From the NCBI GenBank assembly GCA_025980355.1, contig JAICXR010000242.1, forward strand, positions 1 to 5,789: a stretch of 5,789 nucleotides of DNA, written 5' to 3'. Each line of letters starts with the position of its first letter. Position 1 is the stretch's first letter. This stretch comes from Chloroflexota bacterium. GTDB taxonomy: Bacteria; Chloroflexota; UBA4733. Of this stretch, positions 1 to 5,578 are shown one piece after another. The notes below the pieces were generated by a model. It saw nothing but the letters and a program-made list of their open reading frames with translations, was not told the origin of the DNA and did no database searches. The position numbers and the translations under genes were made by a program.

Positions 1-1
1 C

Positions 2-277
2 CCGACGCCGCAAGATATTCTGCTGTTGATAGAGGTGGCGGATTCTTCCCTGGACTACGACCACGACGTGAAGCTGCCGCTCTACGCCACGGCGGGGATC
101 GCCGAGGTTTTCGTCGTTGACACGGTCCAAGACATCGTTGAACGATTTACGGAGCCGCGCGACGGGCGGTACCAGCGCGTCGTCAGTGCCGGTCGGGGTG
201 AGACACTGACGTCCACCGTGTTGCCGGCGGTGGTGCTCCCCGTCGATGTTGCCCTCGGATACGAATTGCCGGAGTGA
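2..277 (+). CDS. Uma2 family (DUF820) restriction-endonuclease-like protein, C-terminal part; 5' end outside window
   Basis: The reading frame is open from the left edge (codons from base 2) to a TGA at 275-277. It gives 91 residues with no visible true start, because a Uma2 protein is usually about 180-200 residues and this is its C-terminal half. The visible segment has the family's core: a strand LLLIEV with Glu at fragment residue 11, then ADSSLDYD, then DVKLPLYATAGI with Lys24, then EVFVVD. In Uma2 proteins this Glu and the downstream Lys belong to a PD-(D/E)XK-like nuclease site; the first catalytic Asp would lie upstream of the window. A TTG at 26 would cut into the conserved core and is not a credible start. 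Uma2 genes are often found in many copies in Cyanobacteria, Chloroflexota and Planctomycetes, and their biological role is poorly known. The gene converges on the minus-strand operon and appears functionally unrelated to it. Family assignment is from motif recognition. Confidence 0.85.
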   Translation, partial: PTPQDILLLIEVADSSLDYDHDVKLPLYATAGIAEVFVVDTVQDIVERFTEPRDGRYQRVVSAGRGETLTSTVLPAVVLPVDVALGYELPE

Positions 278-314
278 GGCCGTCCGAACGCGGGCACGCG
301 GTGACGCCATTCGC

Positions 315-1022
315 CTATTTCCGGCGGTAGTCCATGAAGCGGTAGCCGAGGCCGCGCTCGGTGAGGATGTAGCGGGGGTGGGCCGGGTCCGGCTCGATCT
401 TCTTGCGCAGGTAGGTGATGTAGAGGCGGACGTAGTTGTCCTCGTCGCGGTACTCCGGCCCCCAGACCTTCGCCAGCAACTGCTCGTAGGTTTGCACGCG
501 GCCGGGGTTGGTGGCCAGGTGGTAGAGCAGGCGGTACTCGGTCGGGCGGAACTGCACCTTCTCGCCGCCCGCATAGACCTCGTGCCGCACGAAGTCGAGG
601 GTGAGGTAGTCGTCGACCACGATGGCGGTGTCGTCCTCGGTCGCGGCGGCGCTGGTGCGGCGCAGGACCGCCTGGATGCGCGAGGCGAGCTCGGCCTGGC
701 CGAAGGGCTTGCGCACGTAGTCGTCCGCCCCCAGGCGCAGCCCCTTCACCACGTCGTTCTCGTCGCCTTTGGCCGTGATCATCAGGACCGGCGCCGCGGA
801 AAAGCGGCGCAAGCGGCGCAGCGTCTCGAAGCCGTCGATGCCGGGCAGCATCACGTCCAGCAAGATCACGTCCGGCAAGTCCTGGCGGACTCTCTCCAGG
901 CCTTCCTCGCCGTTGACGGCGGTGATGACGCGATAGCCCTCCATCTCCAGGTAGAGGCGCACGGCGTTCCGCAGGCCAGCCTCGTCCTCGACCATCAGGA
1001 TCGTGCGCTGCTCGCCGGCCAT
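315..1022 (-). CDS. OmpR/PhoB-family two-component response regulator (receiver + winged helix)
   Basis: This 235-residue protein is a DNA-binding response regulator, the cytoplasmic output partner of the kinase encoded just upstream. Residues 6-121 are a receiver domain: acidic pocket Glu12/Asp13, phospho-acceptor Asp56 in LLDVMLPG, switch Thr83 in MITAKG, and Lys105 in VRKPF. The segment LRLGADDYVRKPF is typical of the alpha4-beta5-alpha5 dimer face of OmpR-type regulators. Residues about 135-232 are a winged-helix effector domain (FRPTEYRLLYHLATNPGR, then LAKVWGPEY, then the recognition helix NYVRLYITYLRKKIE, then the wing RGLGYRF). All key residues are present and the length is normal. 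The ATG at 1022 lies 3 nt after the kinase stop codon, with a GGAGGGG ribosome-binding site inside the last kinase codons, so the two proteins are probably translationally coupled. It is the last gene of the five-gene unit and ends with TAG at 315-317. The architecture resembles KdpE, PhoB and many orphan-named regulators; the target promoters cannot be read from the sequence. Confidence 0.96.
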   Translation of the reverse strand: MAGEQRTILMVEDEAGLRNAVRLYLEMEGYRVITAVNGEEGLERVRQDLPDVILLDVMLPGIDGFETLRRLRRFSAAPVLMITAKGDENDVVKGLRLGADDYVRKPFGQAELASRIQAVLRRTSAAATEDDTAIVVDDYLTLDFVRHEVYAGGEKVQFRPTEYRLLYHLATNPGRVQTYEQLLAKVWGPEYRDEDNYVRLYITYLRKKIEPDPAHPRYILTERGLGYRFMDYRRK

Positions 1023-1036
1023 GCCTTACCCCTCCG
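1023..1036 (-). promoter_or_regulatory. Ribosome-binding site of the response regulator inside the kinase gene's end
   Basis: On the minus strand the sequence GGAGGGG is followed by TAAGGC and then the ATG at 1022. The Shine-Dalgarno match is strong with 6-nt spacing. It lies in the last codons of the kinase, whose TAA stop falls between it and the start. This supports the chosen start and suggests that ribosomes finishing the kinase begin the regulator, keeping the two proteins in proportion. Confidence 0.7.
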
Positions 1037-2624
1037 CTCTCGCGCCATTGGGGGCGGGTCCGACCGGCAGGGCCGGTCCCACGCCGCGCGGCAGACTGAA
1101 GGTGAACCGAGCGCCTTTTCCCCATTCGCTCTCGACCCAGACGTGCCCCCCGTGCGCCTCCACGATCGCCTTGACCAAAAAGAGGCCGAGGCCGGCGCCG
1201 GTCGTCTGCCGGTTCGGATCGCCCTGCACGCGGTAAAAGCGCTGGAAGAGCCGGCCCTGCTCGCCGAGCTTGATCCCCGGTCCCTGATCGCTCACCGACA
1301 CCTCCACCGTACTCGCCGTGACCTTCCCCTCCACACGGATCGTGCCACCGTTCGGCGAGTACTTTATGGCGTTGTCGACGAGATTGGTGAGTACTTCTTC
1401 GATCCGCTCCGGATCGGCCTGGACTAACGGGAAGGTGCGCGGGAAGTCGACCGCGAAGCGGTGTCGCTCGGTGCGCGCCTCCAGGCGCTTCACGACCCGC
1501 TGCGCCAGCTCGGGCAACTCGACCTCCACGAGCCGGACCGGCAGCGAACCCGCTTCAAGGCGCGAGACCCGCAGCAGGTTATTGATCAGCCGGGAGAGGC
1601 GGTCGGTTTCCGTATCGATCGCCTCCAGGGCCTCTTTCAGCAGGGGATCATCGTCGCCGAACTTGCGCTGCAGCGTTTCGGCGTAGGCCTTGATGATCGC
1701 GACCGGCGTTTGCAACTCGTGCGAGGTCATGGAGAGGAAGGTGGAACGCAACTCTTCCAGCTCGTGAAGGCGGGTCATATTGCGGACGTACAGGATGATC
1801 TGGCCATCCGGCGCGTCGTCATCGTCCGGTACGACGGCGACGAGCGCGACCCGCTGCAGCGTGCCGTCCTGGGCCTGTAGGATCAGGTCGACTTCCCGAT
1901 CGGCATCCGCGGCGGCCGCGATCTCGGTAAACAGACGAGCGCCGGTGTTGTCGCGCGCCGGGCGCATATTGAGCGCCTCGTCCAGACGCCGCCCGATCAG
2001 ATCCCGCCGCCGCTTGCCGCTCATCTGCTCGAGGGCGGCGTTGACGGAGAGGATGCGCTGGTCGCGGTCGCAGACGATGATGCCGTCGGTGCTCTGTTCG
2101 ATGACGCGGTTGAGGTTCTCCTTTTCGCGCCGCAACATGCTGACGAGGCCGGCGTTGCGTACGGAGATGCCGGCCTGGGCGGCGAAGGCGGCCAGCACGC
2201 GCTCCTCGGCGGCGGAGAAGGCGCTGGCGGAGCGCAGGACGCCGATGATGCCGAAGGTCTGGGCATCGGCGGCGAGGGGCAGCAGGGCGAGGTGGTGGCG
2301 CAGGAGGCCGATGTCGGCGGTGATCTGGGTGGTGAAGAAGCGGGGGATCGCGTGCTCGGAACGGGCGGCCGCTTCCAACTCCGGCCGGGCCGCGGCCAGC
2401 CGCCGGCTGATCTCGTCCGCCGCCTGACTGTGCAGGCCGATCGTCACTTCCTGCTCCGGCGCGGCGGCGCCGGTGCGCCAGAGCACGAGCATGCCGGCGC
2501 CGCCGTCCAGCGCGGCGATCGCCTGGCGCAGGATGCGCTTGAGGACGCCCCGCAGTTCGGCCGCCCGCAAGCCGGAGACCTCGGCACCATCCGGCGGCGC
2601 CGGCTGCTCCACGTCGTGGTCCAT
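1026..2624 (-). CDS. Soluble GAF-PAS sensor histidine kinase
   Basis: The protein is about 532 residues (numbering below counts from the GTG at 2627, which makes 533). Residues about 20-160 form a GAF-like sensor domain (ALLPLAADAQTFGIIGVLR, then FSAAEERVLAAFAAQAGISVRNA). Residues about 168-285 form a PAS domain (NRVIEQSTDGIIVCD, then NAALEQMSG, and the C-terminal VRNMTRLHELEE). A HisKA dimerisation helix carries the phospho-acceptor His303 in TSHELQTP. The HATPase domain has an N box (Asn415, Asn419 in LTNLVDNAIKYSP), G1 box DQGPGI (447-452), F box FQRFYR (461-466) and G2 box TGAGLGLFLV (476-485), so it looks fully active. No signal peptide or hydrophobic segment long enough to cross the membrane is visible, so it should sense a cytoplasmic signal. 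No cysteine or heme-binding signature marks the ligand. The start is either ATG at 2624, sharing one base with the HAD stop, or GTG at 2627 directly before it. Stop is TAA at 1026-1028. Partner is the adjacent response regulator. Confidence 0.95.
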   Translation of the reverse strand: MDHDVEQPAPPDGAEVSGLRAAELRGVLKRILRQAIAALDGGAGMLVLWRTGAAAPEQEVTIGLHSQAADEISRRLAAARPELEAAARSEHAIPRFFTTQITADIGLLRHHLALLPLAADAQTFGIIGVLRSASAFSAAEERVLAAFAAQAGISVRNAGLVSMLRREKENLNRVIEQSTDGIIVCDRDQRILSVNAALEQMSGKRRRDLIGRRLDEALNMRPARDNTGARLFTEIAAAADADREVDLILQAQDGTLQRVALVAVVPDDDDAPDGQIILYVRNMTRLHELEELRSTFLSMTSHELQTPVAIIKAYAETLQRKFGDDDPLLKEALEAIDTETDRLSRLINNLLRVSRLEAGSLPVRLVEVELPELAQRVVKRLEARTERHRFAVDFPRTFPLVQADPERIEEVLTNLVDNAIKYSPNGGTIRVEGKVTASTVEVSVSDQGPGIKLGEQGRLFQRFYRVQGDPNRQTTGAGLGLFLVKAIVEAHGGHVWVESEWGKGARFTFSLPRGVGPALPVGPAPNGARAEG

Positions 2625-2627
2625 CAC
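2622..2627 (-). promoter_or_regulatory. Overlapping stop/start GTGATG between HAD hydrolase and kinase
   Basis: The six minus-strand bases GTGATG hold two possible kinase starts in one frame (GTG at 2627, ATG at 2624) and, in another frame, the HAD stop TGA (2626-2624). Whichever start is used, the coding regions overlap by 1 or 4 bases, a classic sign of stop-restart translational coupling. A GAAGG-like ribosome-binding site lies about 10 nt upstream, within the HAD gene. Confidence 0.75.
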
Positions 2628-3292
2628 GACGCGGCGCCTTCGAGCTGCGCCAGGGTCAATGTCCGGAGATCGCCGATGCGGGCCACGGTCAGGTCGGCGG
2701 TCGGCGGAGACGGTGCGTGCTCGGCGTAATGCCCCTGCGTCACCAGGATCGTACGGAAGCGCTCCGGCTCGCGCCGCTTGATCGCCTCCAAGAGAGCCGG
2801 CTTGTCGTCGATCATCGCGTAGCGGTCGGCCGGGTACCGCGCGAAGACGGTGGGCAACTCCGATTCCTTGTGGGTCGTGATGACCACGCGCCCGCCGACG
2901 GCGTCGGTGAGGCCGGCGCGCCGGATCTTCGCCGGCTGGAATACCGGGTCGCCATCGGAGACGATGACGGTCGTGCCGAGCGTCGCCAGGTGGGCCAGCG
3001 CCCCCAGCACGCCGGGGTAGCGGTAGCGTTCAAAGGGAATGCCGTTGACCATCTCGCTGATCCGCTCGGCGGTCGGCGCCGGTACCGCGCCGGCGCAGAA
3101 GCGGCGCAGGATTTCGGGGAAGTCCACCCGGTCCAGCTCGTGGCGCACCTCGTCATAGAAGGCCCAGAACTCGTGCTCCACATCCGGGCCGACCTCCTGC
3201 TTGAGCATGGCATCCAGGTCCGCCTTCACCGCGTCATTGTCGATCAGCGTATTGTCGACGTCCAGCAAGAATGCCCAGGTCGATGCCGCCAC
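2624..3292 (-). CDS. HAD-superfamily hydrolase (probable phosphatase)
   Basis: Chosen start is GTG at 3292, giving 222 residues. It is preceded by a GGGGGG run about 10 nt upstream that can serve as ribosome-binding site, and it places motif I near the N terminus as is usual. An in-frame ATG at 3325 would add 11 residues and overlap the upstream gene by 14 nt; it is a real alternative. Numbered from the GTG, the HAD motifs are: motif I DVDNTLID with nucleophile Asp11 and Asp13; motif II Ser112 in VIVSDGD; motif III probably Lys142 in TTHKE; motif IV Asp162/Asp163 in AMIDDKP. About 95 residues of helical sequence between motifs I and II form a C1-type cap, which sets substrate specificity. The family mostly hydrolyses phosphate esters in the cytoplasm. 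The substrate is unknown; its place after a sugar-acid enzyme pair suggests a phosphorylated carbohydrate or a clean-up role, but that is inference. It overlaps the kinase gene at its 3' end. Confidence 0.88.
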   Translation of the reverse strand: MAASTWAFLLDVDNTLIDNDAVKADLDAMLKQEVGPDVEHEFWAFYDEVRHELDRVDFPEILRRFCAGAVPAPTAERISEMVNGIPFERYRYPGVLGALAHLATLGTTVIVSDGDPVFQPAKIRRAGLTDAVGGRVVITTHKESELPTVFARYPADRYAMIDDKPALLEAIKRREPERFRTILVTQGHYAEHAPSPPTADLTVARIGDLRTLTLAQLEGAAS

Positions 3293-3311
3293 GGTATGGT
3301 TCCCCCCACGG

Positions 3312-4445
3312 TCAGTGTACGCCATACTCGGCCAGCACCGCCTCGCGCAGGACGACACCGAGCCCTGGCCCTTGCGGTACACGCAGCGTGCCGGCGCCGT
3401 TCCAGAGCGGCTCCGTCAGGAGTTCCCCTCGTAACGGGTTCGGGTTGATGTCGTACTCCACCAGCATCCGCTGCTCCGGCGGCAGCGCGGCGAAGAGATG
3501 GATCGTGGCCGCGAGGCCGACGGCGCTGCCGAAAAAGTGCGGCGCCAGCCGGAGGCCACGCGATGCCGCTAGGCCGAGAATGTCGCGCGCTGCCGTGAGA
3601 CCCCCGCACTTGCAGACGTCCGGCTGCACCACGTCCAGGAGTCCCTGGTCAAACCAGCGCTCGAACTGGCGCCGACCGTAGAGATTCTCCCCTCCGGCGA
3701 GCGGGAGGCCGAGGGCAGGGCGCGCCTCCAGCCAGGCCGGCTCGTCATCAACCGGGAACGGCTCCTCGACCCAGGCAGCCCGCGCGGCAGTTAACGCCGG
3801 CCGCATCGCCGCCGCCGTTTCCGGCGTCCAGCCCTGGTTGGCGTCGGCCAGCAGCATGCCGGCGCCGATCGCGGCTCGCGCCGCGGCCAGGTTCCGTTCG
3901 TCGGTGTCCCGGCCGAAACCAACCTTCAGCTTCACGGCGCCAAAACCGGCGGCGACGGCGGTGGCGGCCTGCTGCGCGACGCCATCGGGGCCGAGGCCGC
4001 TGGCATAGGCCGGGACGCTGTCCTGGCGCGGCGCGGCCAGCAGGCGCCAGATCGGCACGCCGGCGATCTGGCCGGCCAAGTCCCACAGCGCCAGGTCCGC
4101 TCCGCTGATCGCCTGGTAGATCGGGCCGATGGCGCCCCATTGCAGGGCCAGGCGGTGCAAGGCGTCGCCACAGCGACGCCAGAGCCGAACCGGGTCGTCG
4201 ACGACCTCGCCGATCAACAGCGGGCGCAGTCCCTGGGCGACCGTGGCGAGCCGTTCGACCGGCCCCCAGGCCGGGTAGTTGACCCAACTCTCGCCGATCC
4301 CGGTCAGGCCGGCGTCGGTGTCGATCGCCACGAGCACCGCCTGCCGCGCCTGCAACTGGCCGACCGCGATGCGTACCGGCGTGCTGATCGGGGCGCGCAG
4401 CAGGACCGGCCGGACGTCGCTGATGCGGGGCAACGGGCCGCCCAT
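3312..4445 (-). CDS. Enolase-superfamily enzyme, mandelate racemase subgroup (probable sugar-acid dehydratase or epimerase)
   Basis: A complete 377-residue protein of normal family length. Residues 8-125 are the N-terminal capping domain (VAIDTDAGLTGIGES; IYQAISGADLALWDLAGQIAGVPI). The rest is the modified TIM barrel. Catalytic residues are all present and spaced as in mandelate racemase: KxK at Lys172/Lys174 (VKLKVG), metal ligands Asp201 (DANQGW), Glu227 (VEEPF) and Glu253 (GGEN), then Asp276 (QPDVCKCGG) and His303 (APHFF), the Asp-His dyad. Glu330 in LVEYD is probably the substrate-hydrogen-bonding Glu. The enzymes bind Mg2+ and abstract the proton alpha to a carboxylate; members racemise mandelate or dehydrate aldonates and aldarates. 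The intact dyad argues against the muconate-cycloisomerase and dipeptide-epimerase branches, but the substrate cannot be named. The ATG at 4445 follows the oxidoreductase stop by one base; the ribosome-binding site is weak, so translation is probably coupled. Stop is TGA at 3312-3314. Confidence 0.95.
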   Translation of the reverse strand: MGGPLPRISDVRPVLLRAPISTPVRIAVGQLQARQAVLVAIDTDAGLTGIGESWVNYPAWGPVERLATVAQGLRPLLIGEVVDDPVRLWRRCGDALHRLALQWGAIGPIYQAISGADLALWDLAGQIAGVPIWRLLAAPRQDSVPAYASGLGPDGVAQQAATAVAAGFGAVKLKVGFGRDTDERNLAAARAAIGAGMLLADANQGWTPETAAAMRPALTAARAAWVEEPFPVDDEPAWLEARPALGLPLAGGENLYGRRQFERWFDQGLLDVVQPDVCKCGGLTAARDILGLAASRGLRLAPHFFGSAVGLAATIHLFAALPPEQRMLVEYDINPNPLRGELLTEPLWNGAGTLRVPQGPGLGVVLREAVLAEYGVH

Positions 4446-4446
4446 G

Positions 4447-5418
4447 CTAGTGGTCGCCGTGGCGTTCGAACGACGCGATGGCGTCCAGCACGATATTCAG
4501 CGACTTGATGTTATCGAAGCACGTCGTCGGCGGCGTCCGGCCGTTCGTGATCGCCTGGACGAACTCGTGCAGCAGGTAGCGCTGGGATGCCAGCGGCATG
4601 TCCACCAGCGGCGCCTCCACCCGCTCCGCGCCCCGCCGCTGGGTCCAGACGCGATCGTCTTCCAGCATGGCGACGCCGTCGGCGCAATCGAAGCGCCAGT
4701 TGCCGTTCCACGGGGTGTCGCCGGCCTGGCTGCACCAGGACCCGTTGTAGGTAGCCACCAGGTGGTCGAAGTCGATCACCACGGAGGCGGACGCGTCGCC
4801 CTGAAACCAGCTCCAGGCGGGGTTCCAGCTCCGGCCGTACAGCCCGACCGGGTCGCGACCCAGGAAGAAACGCAGCATGTCGAAATGGTGGATCGCCATG
4901 TCCATTATCAACGGATAGGGCATCACCTCCCGGAAGCCGCCGAAGTGGGGGCCGCGATAGAATTCGATGGCGACCGCCCCGACCGGCCCGAGTTGCCCGG
5001 AATCCAGCACCCGCTTGAGCGTCTGCACCGGCCGGCTGTAGCGGTAGTTCTGCGCCACCATGTGCAGGAGGCCGGTCTCGCGGGCGACGCGCACGATCTC
5101 CTCCGCCGCCTCTCGCGTGTCGGCCAGGGGCTTCTCCGAGAGGACGGGCAGGCCGGCGCGCATGGCGGCCACCGCGATATCGCGGTGCGTCTGGGGCGGC
5201 GTGACGACGAGGACGCCGTCGGCCTTGCCGGCCGCCAGCGCCTCCTCCAGCGAGCCGAAGATGCGGGAGCGGTCCAGCCCGTGCTTCGCCGCCTGGGCAT
5301 CGGCGGTGGCCGGGTTGATCTCCACGAGCGCGGCATAAGTCGCCTCGTCCGACGCCTCAACCGTATTGAGCCAGGTGTTGCCCATGCCCCCGATACCCAC
5401 CTGAATCAGCTTCACCAT
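4447..5418 (-). CDS. Gfo/Idh/MocA family NAD(P)-dependent oxidoreductase
   Basis: The protein has 323 residues, slightly short for the family (about 330-390). An N-terminal Rossmann fold starts immediately with LIQVGIGGMG (nucleotide-binding glycines at 8, 10, 11, 13), followed by VVTPPQTHRDIAVAAMRAG and the signature EKPLA (Glu95, Lys96, Pro97), where the Lys is the usual catalytic residue. The C-terminal alpha/beta domain carries YRYSRP and the substrate-site pattern DMAIHHFDMLRFFLG (Asp173, His177, Asp180). Family members oxidise or reduce hydroxyl or aldehyde groups of sugars, inositols and related compounds in the cytoplasm; the substrate here is unknown. The ATG at 5418 is preceded by GAGAGGG about 9 nt upstream and sits directly before the Rossmann strand. 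It is the first gene of the five-gene unit and follows the 160-bp intergenic region with candidate promoters. It ends with TAG at 4447-4449, one base before the enolase-superfamily ATG, suggesting that the two act in one pathway. Confidence 0.95.
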   Translation of the reverse strand: MVKLIQVGIGGMGNTWLNTVEASDEATYAALVEINPATADAQAAKHGLDRSRIFGSLEEALAAGKADGVLVVTPPQTHRDIAVAAMRAGLPVLSEKPLADTREAAEEIVRVARETGLLHMVAQNYRYSRPVQTLKRVLDSGQLGPVGAVAIEFYRGPHFGGFREVMPYPLIMDMAIHHFDMLRFFLGRDPVGLYGRSWNPAWSWFQGDASASVVIDFDHLVATYNGSWCSQAGDTPWNGNWRFDCADGVAMLEDDRVWTQRRGAERVEAPLVDMPLASQRYLLHEFVQAITNGRTPPTTCFDNIKSLNIVLDAIASFERHGDH

Positions 5419-5423
5419 GCGAC

Positions 5424-5460
5424 CCGTCCCTCTCGGTGCTGCAGCGTTCTTCGGGGACGG
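5424..5460 (-). promoter_or_regulatory. Leader inverted repeat that could mask the oxidoreductase ribosome-binding site
   Basis: In the minus-strand transcript CCGUCCC (5460-5454) can pair perfectly with GGGACGG (5430-5424), enclosing a 23-nt loop that includes the palindrome GCTGCAGC (5445-5438). The downstream arm begins inside the GAGAGGG ribosome-binding site and lies just before the ATG at 5418. Only transcripts from the distal promoter would contain both arms. Six of the seven pairs are G-C, but in a GC-rich genome such repeats can arise by chance. Confidence 0.25.
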
Positions 5461-5468
5461 TTATAGCA
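5460..5468 (-). promoter_or_regulatory. Candidate proximal promoter element (extended -10 TGCTATAAC)
   Basis: The minus strand reads TGCTATAAC, five of six matches to the -10 consensus plus the TGn extension. No good -35 hexamer lies 16-18 nt upstream, but extended -10 promoters can work without one. The start would be near 5453, giving a leader of about 35 nt. It lies 26 bases downstream of the similar TGCTATTAT element, so the operon may have two tandem starts. Confidence 0.35.
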
Positions 5469-5485
5469 CGCGGGAAGGAGTGACC

Positions 5486-5514
5486 ATAATAGCAACCGGT
5501 AGGCTTGCTGTTCA
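5486..5514 (-). promoter_or_regulatory. Candidate distal promoter (TGAACA, 17 nt, extended -10 TGCTATTAT)
   Basis: On the minus strand TGAACA (5514-5509, four of six matches to TTGACA) is separated by 17 nt from TATTAT (5491-5486, five of six matches to TATAAT). The -10 is preceded by TGC, making it an extended -10. Transcription would start near 5479, leaving a leader of about 60 nt before the oxidoreductase ATG. These AT-rich hexamers stand out in a GC-rich region. This is a consensus-based reading for a housekeeping sigma factor only. Confidence 0.4.
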
Positions 5515-5519
5515 GCAAG
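5504..5519. repeat. Perfect 7-bp inverted repeat CTTGCTG-TT-CAGCAAG (possible operator)
   Basis: The arms CTTGCTG (5504-5510) and CAGCAAG (5513-5519) match perfectly around a TT centre. A third copy of the half-site core (AGCAA at 5491-5495 on the plus strand) lies next to the distal -10. The repeat overlaps the proposed distal -35, where a repressor or activator dimer could act. No T-run follows on the minus strand, so it does not look like an intrinsic terminator for the hydrolase gene. It might bind the operon's own response regulator, though OmpR-type proteins more often bind direct repeats. Confidence 0.45.
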
Positions 5520-5578
5520 ACGTGAGCAGGGCGCTTCCCTAGCCCGGTGCGCAGCGGATGGCCGCTCATCCTCGGTCG

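Noticed and set aside
276..280. Arrangement of Uma2 beside a signalling operon as a possible defence island
   Set aside because: Uma2 genes are dispersed widely and often alone, the gene converges on rather than joins the operon, and no other defence gene is visible.
278..314. Possible bidirectional terminator between the converging Uma2 and response regulator genes
   Set aside because: The 37-bp gap has only a 4-bp stem (CGCG-GGCA-CGCG at 289-300) and no T-run on either strand, so termination cannot be supported.
802..823. Tandem 9-base repeat (AAGCGGCGC twice) in the response regulator gene
   Set aside because: It encodes the LRRLRR stretch of a receiver-domain helix common in such regulators and keeps the frame; no sign of an inserted repeat.
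82..1125. Minus-strand open frame of 347 codons overlapping the response regulator in another frame
   Set aside because: The translation is Arg/Pro/Gly-rich, typical of a shadow frame, and the in-register frame gives a perfect OmpR-type regulator.
246..1427. Long plus-strand open frame (393 codons) across the response regulator and kinase genes
   Set aside because: It is antisense to two genes with complete catalytic motifs, its translation has no recognisable domain, and long antisense frames are expected in GC-rich DNA.
4279..5466. Long plus-strand open frame (395 codons) opposite the oxidoreductase gene
   Set aside because: It lies antisense to a clear Gfo/Idh gene, shows low-complexity Arg/Ala/Gly-rich sequence with no domain, and its end runs through the candidate promoter region.
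5553..5566. Hairpin AGCGG-ATGG-CCGCT after the hydrolase stop as an intrinsic terminator
   Set aside because: The stem has only 5 bp and no U-rich tail follows on the minus strand; a chance repeat is equally likely.
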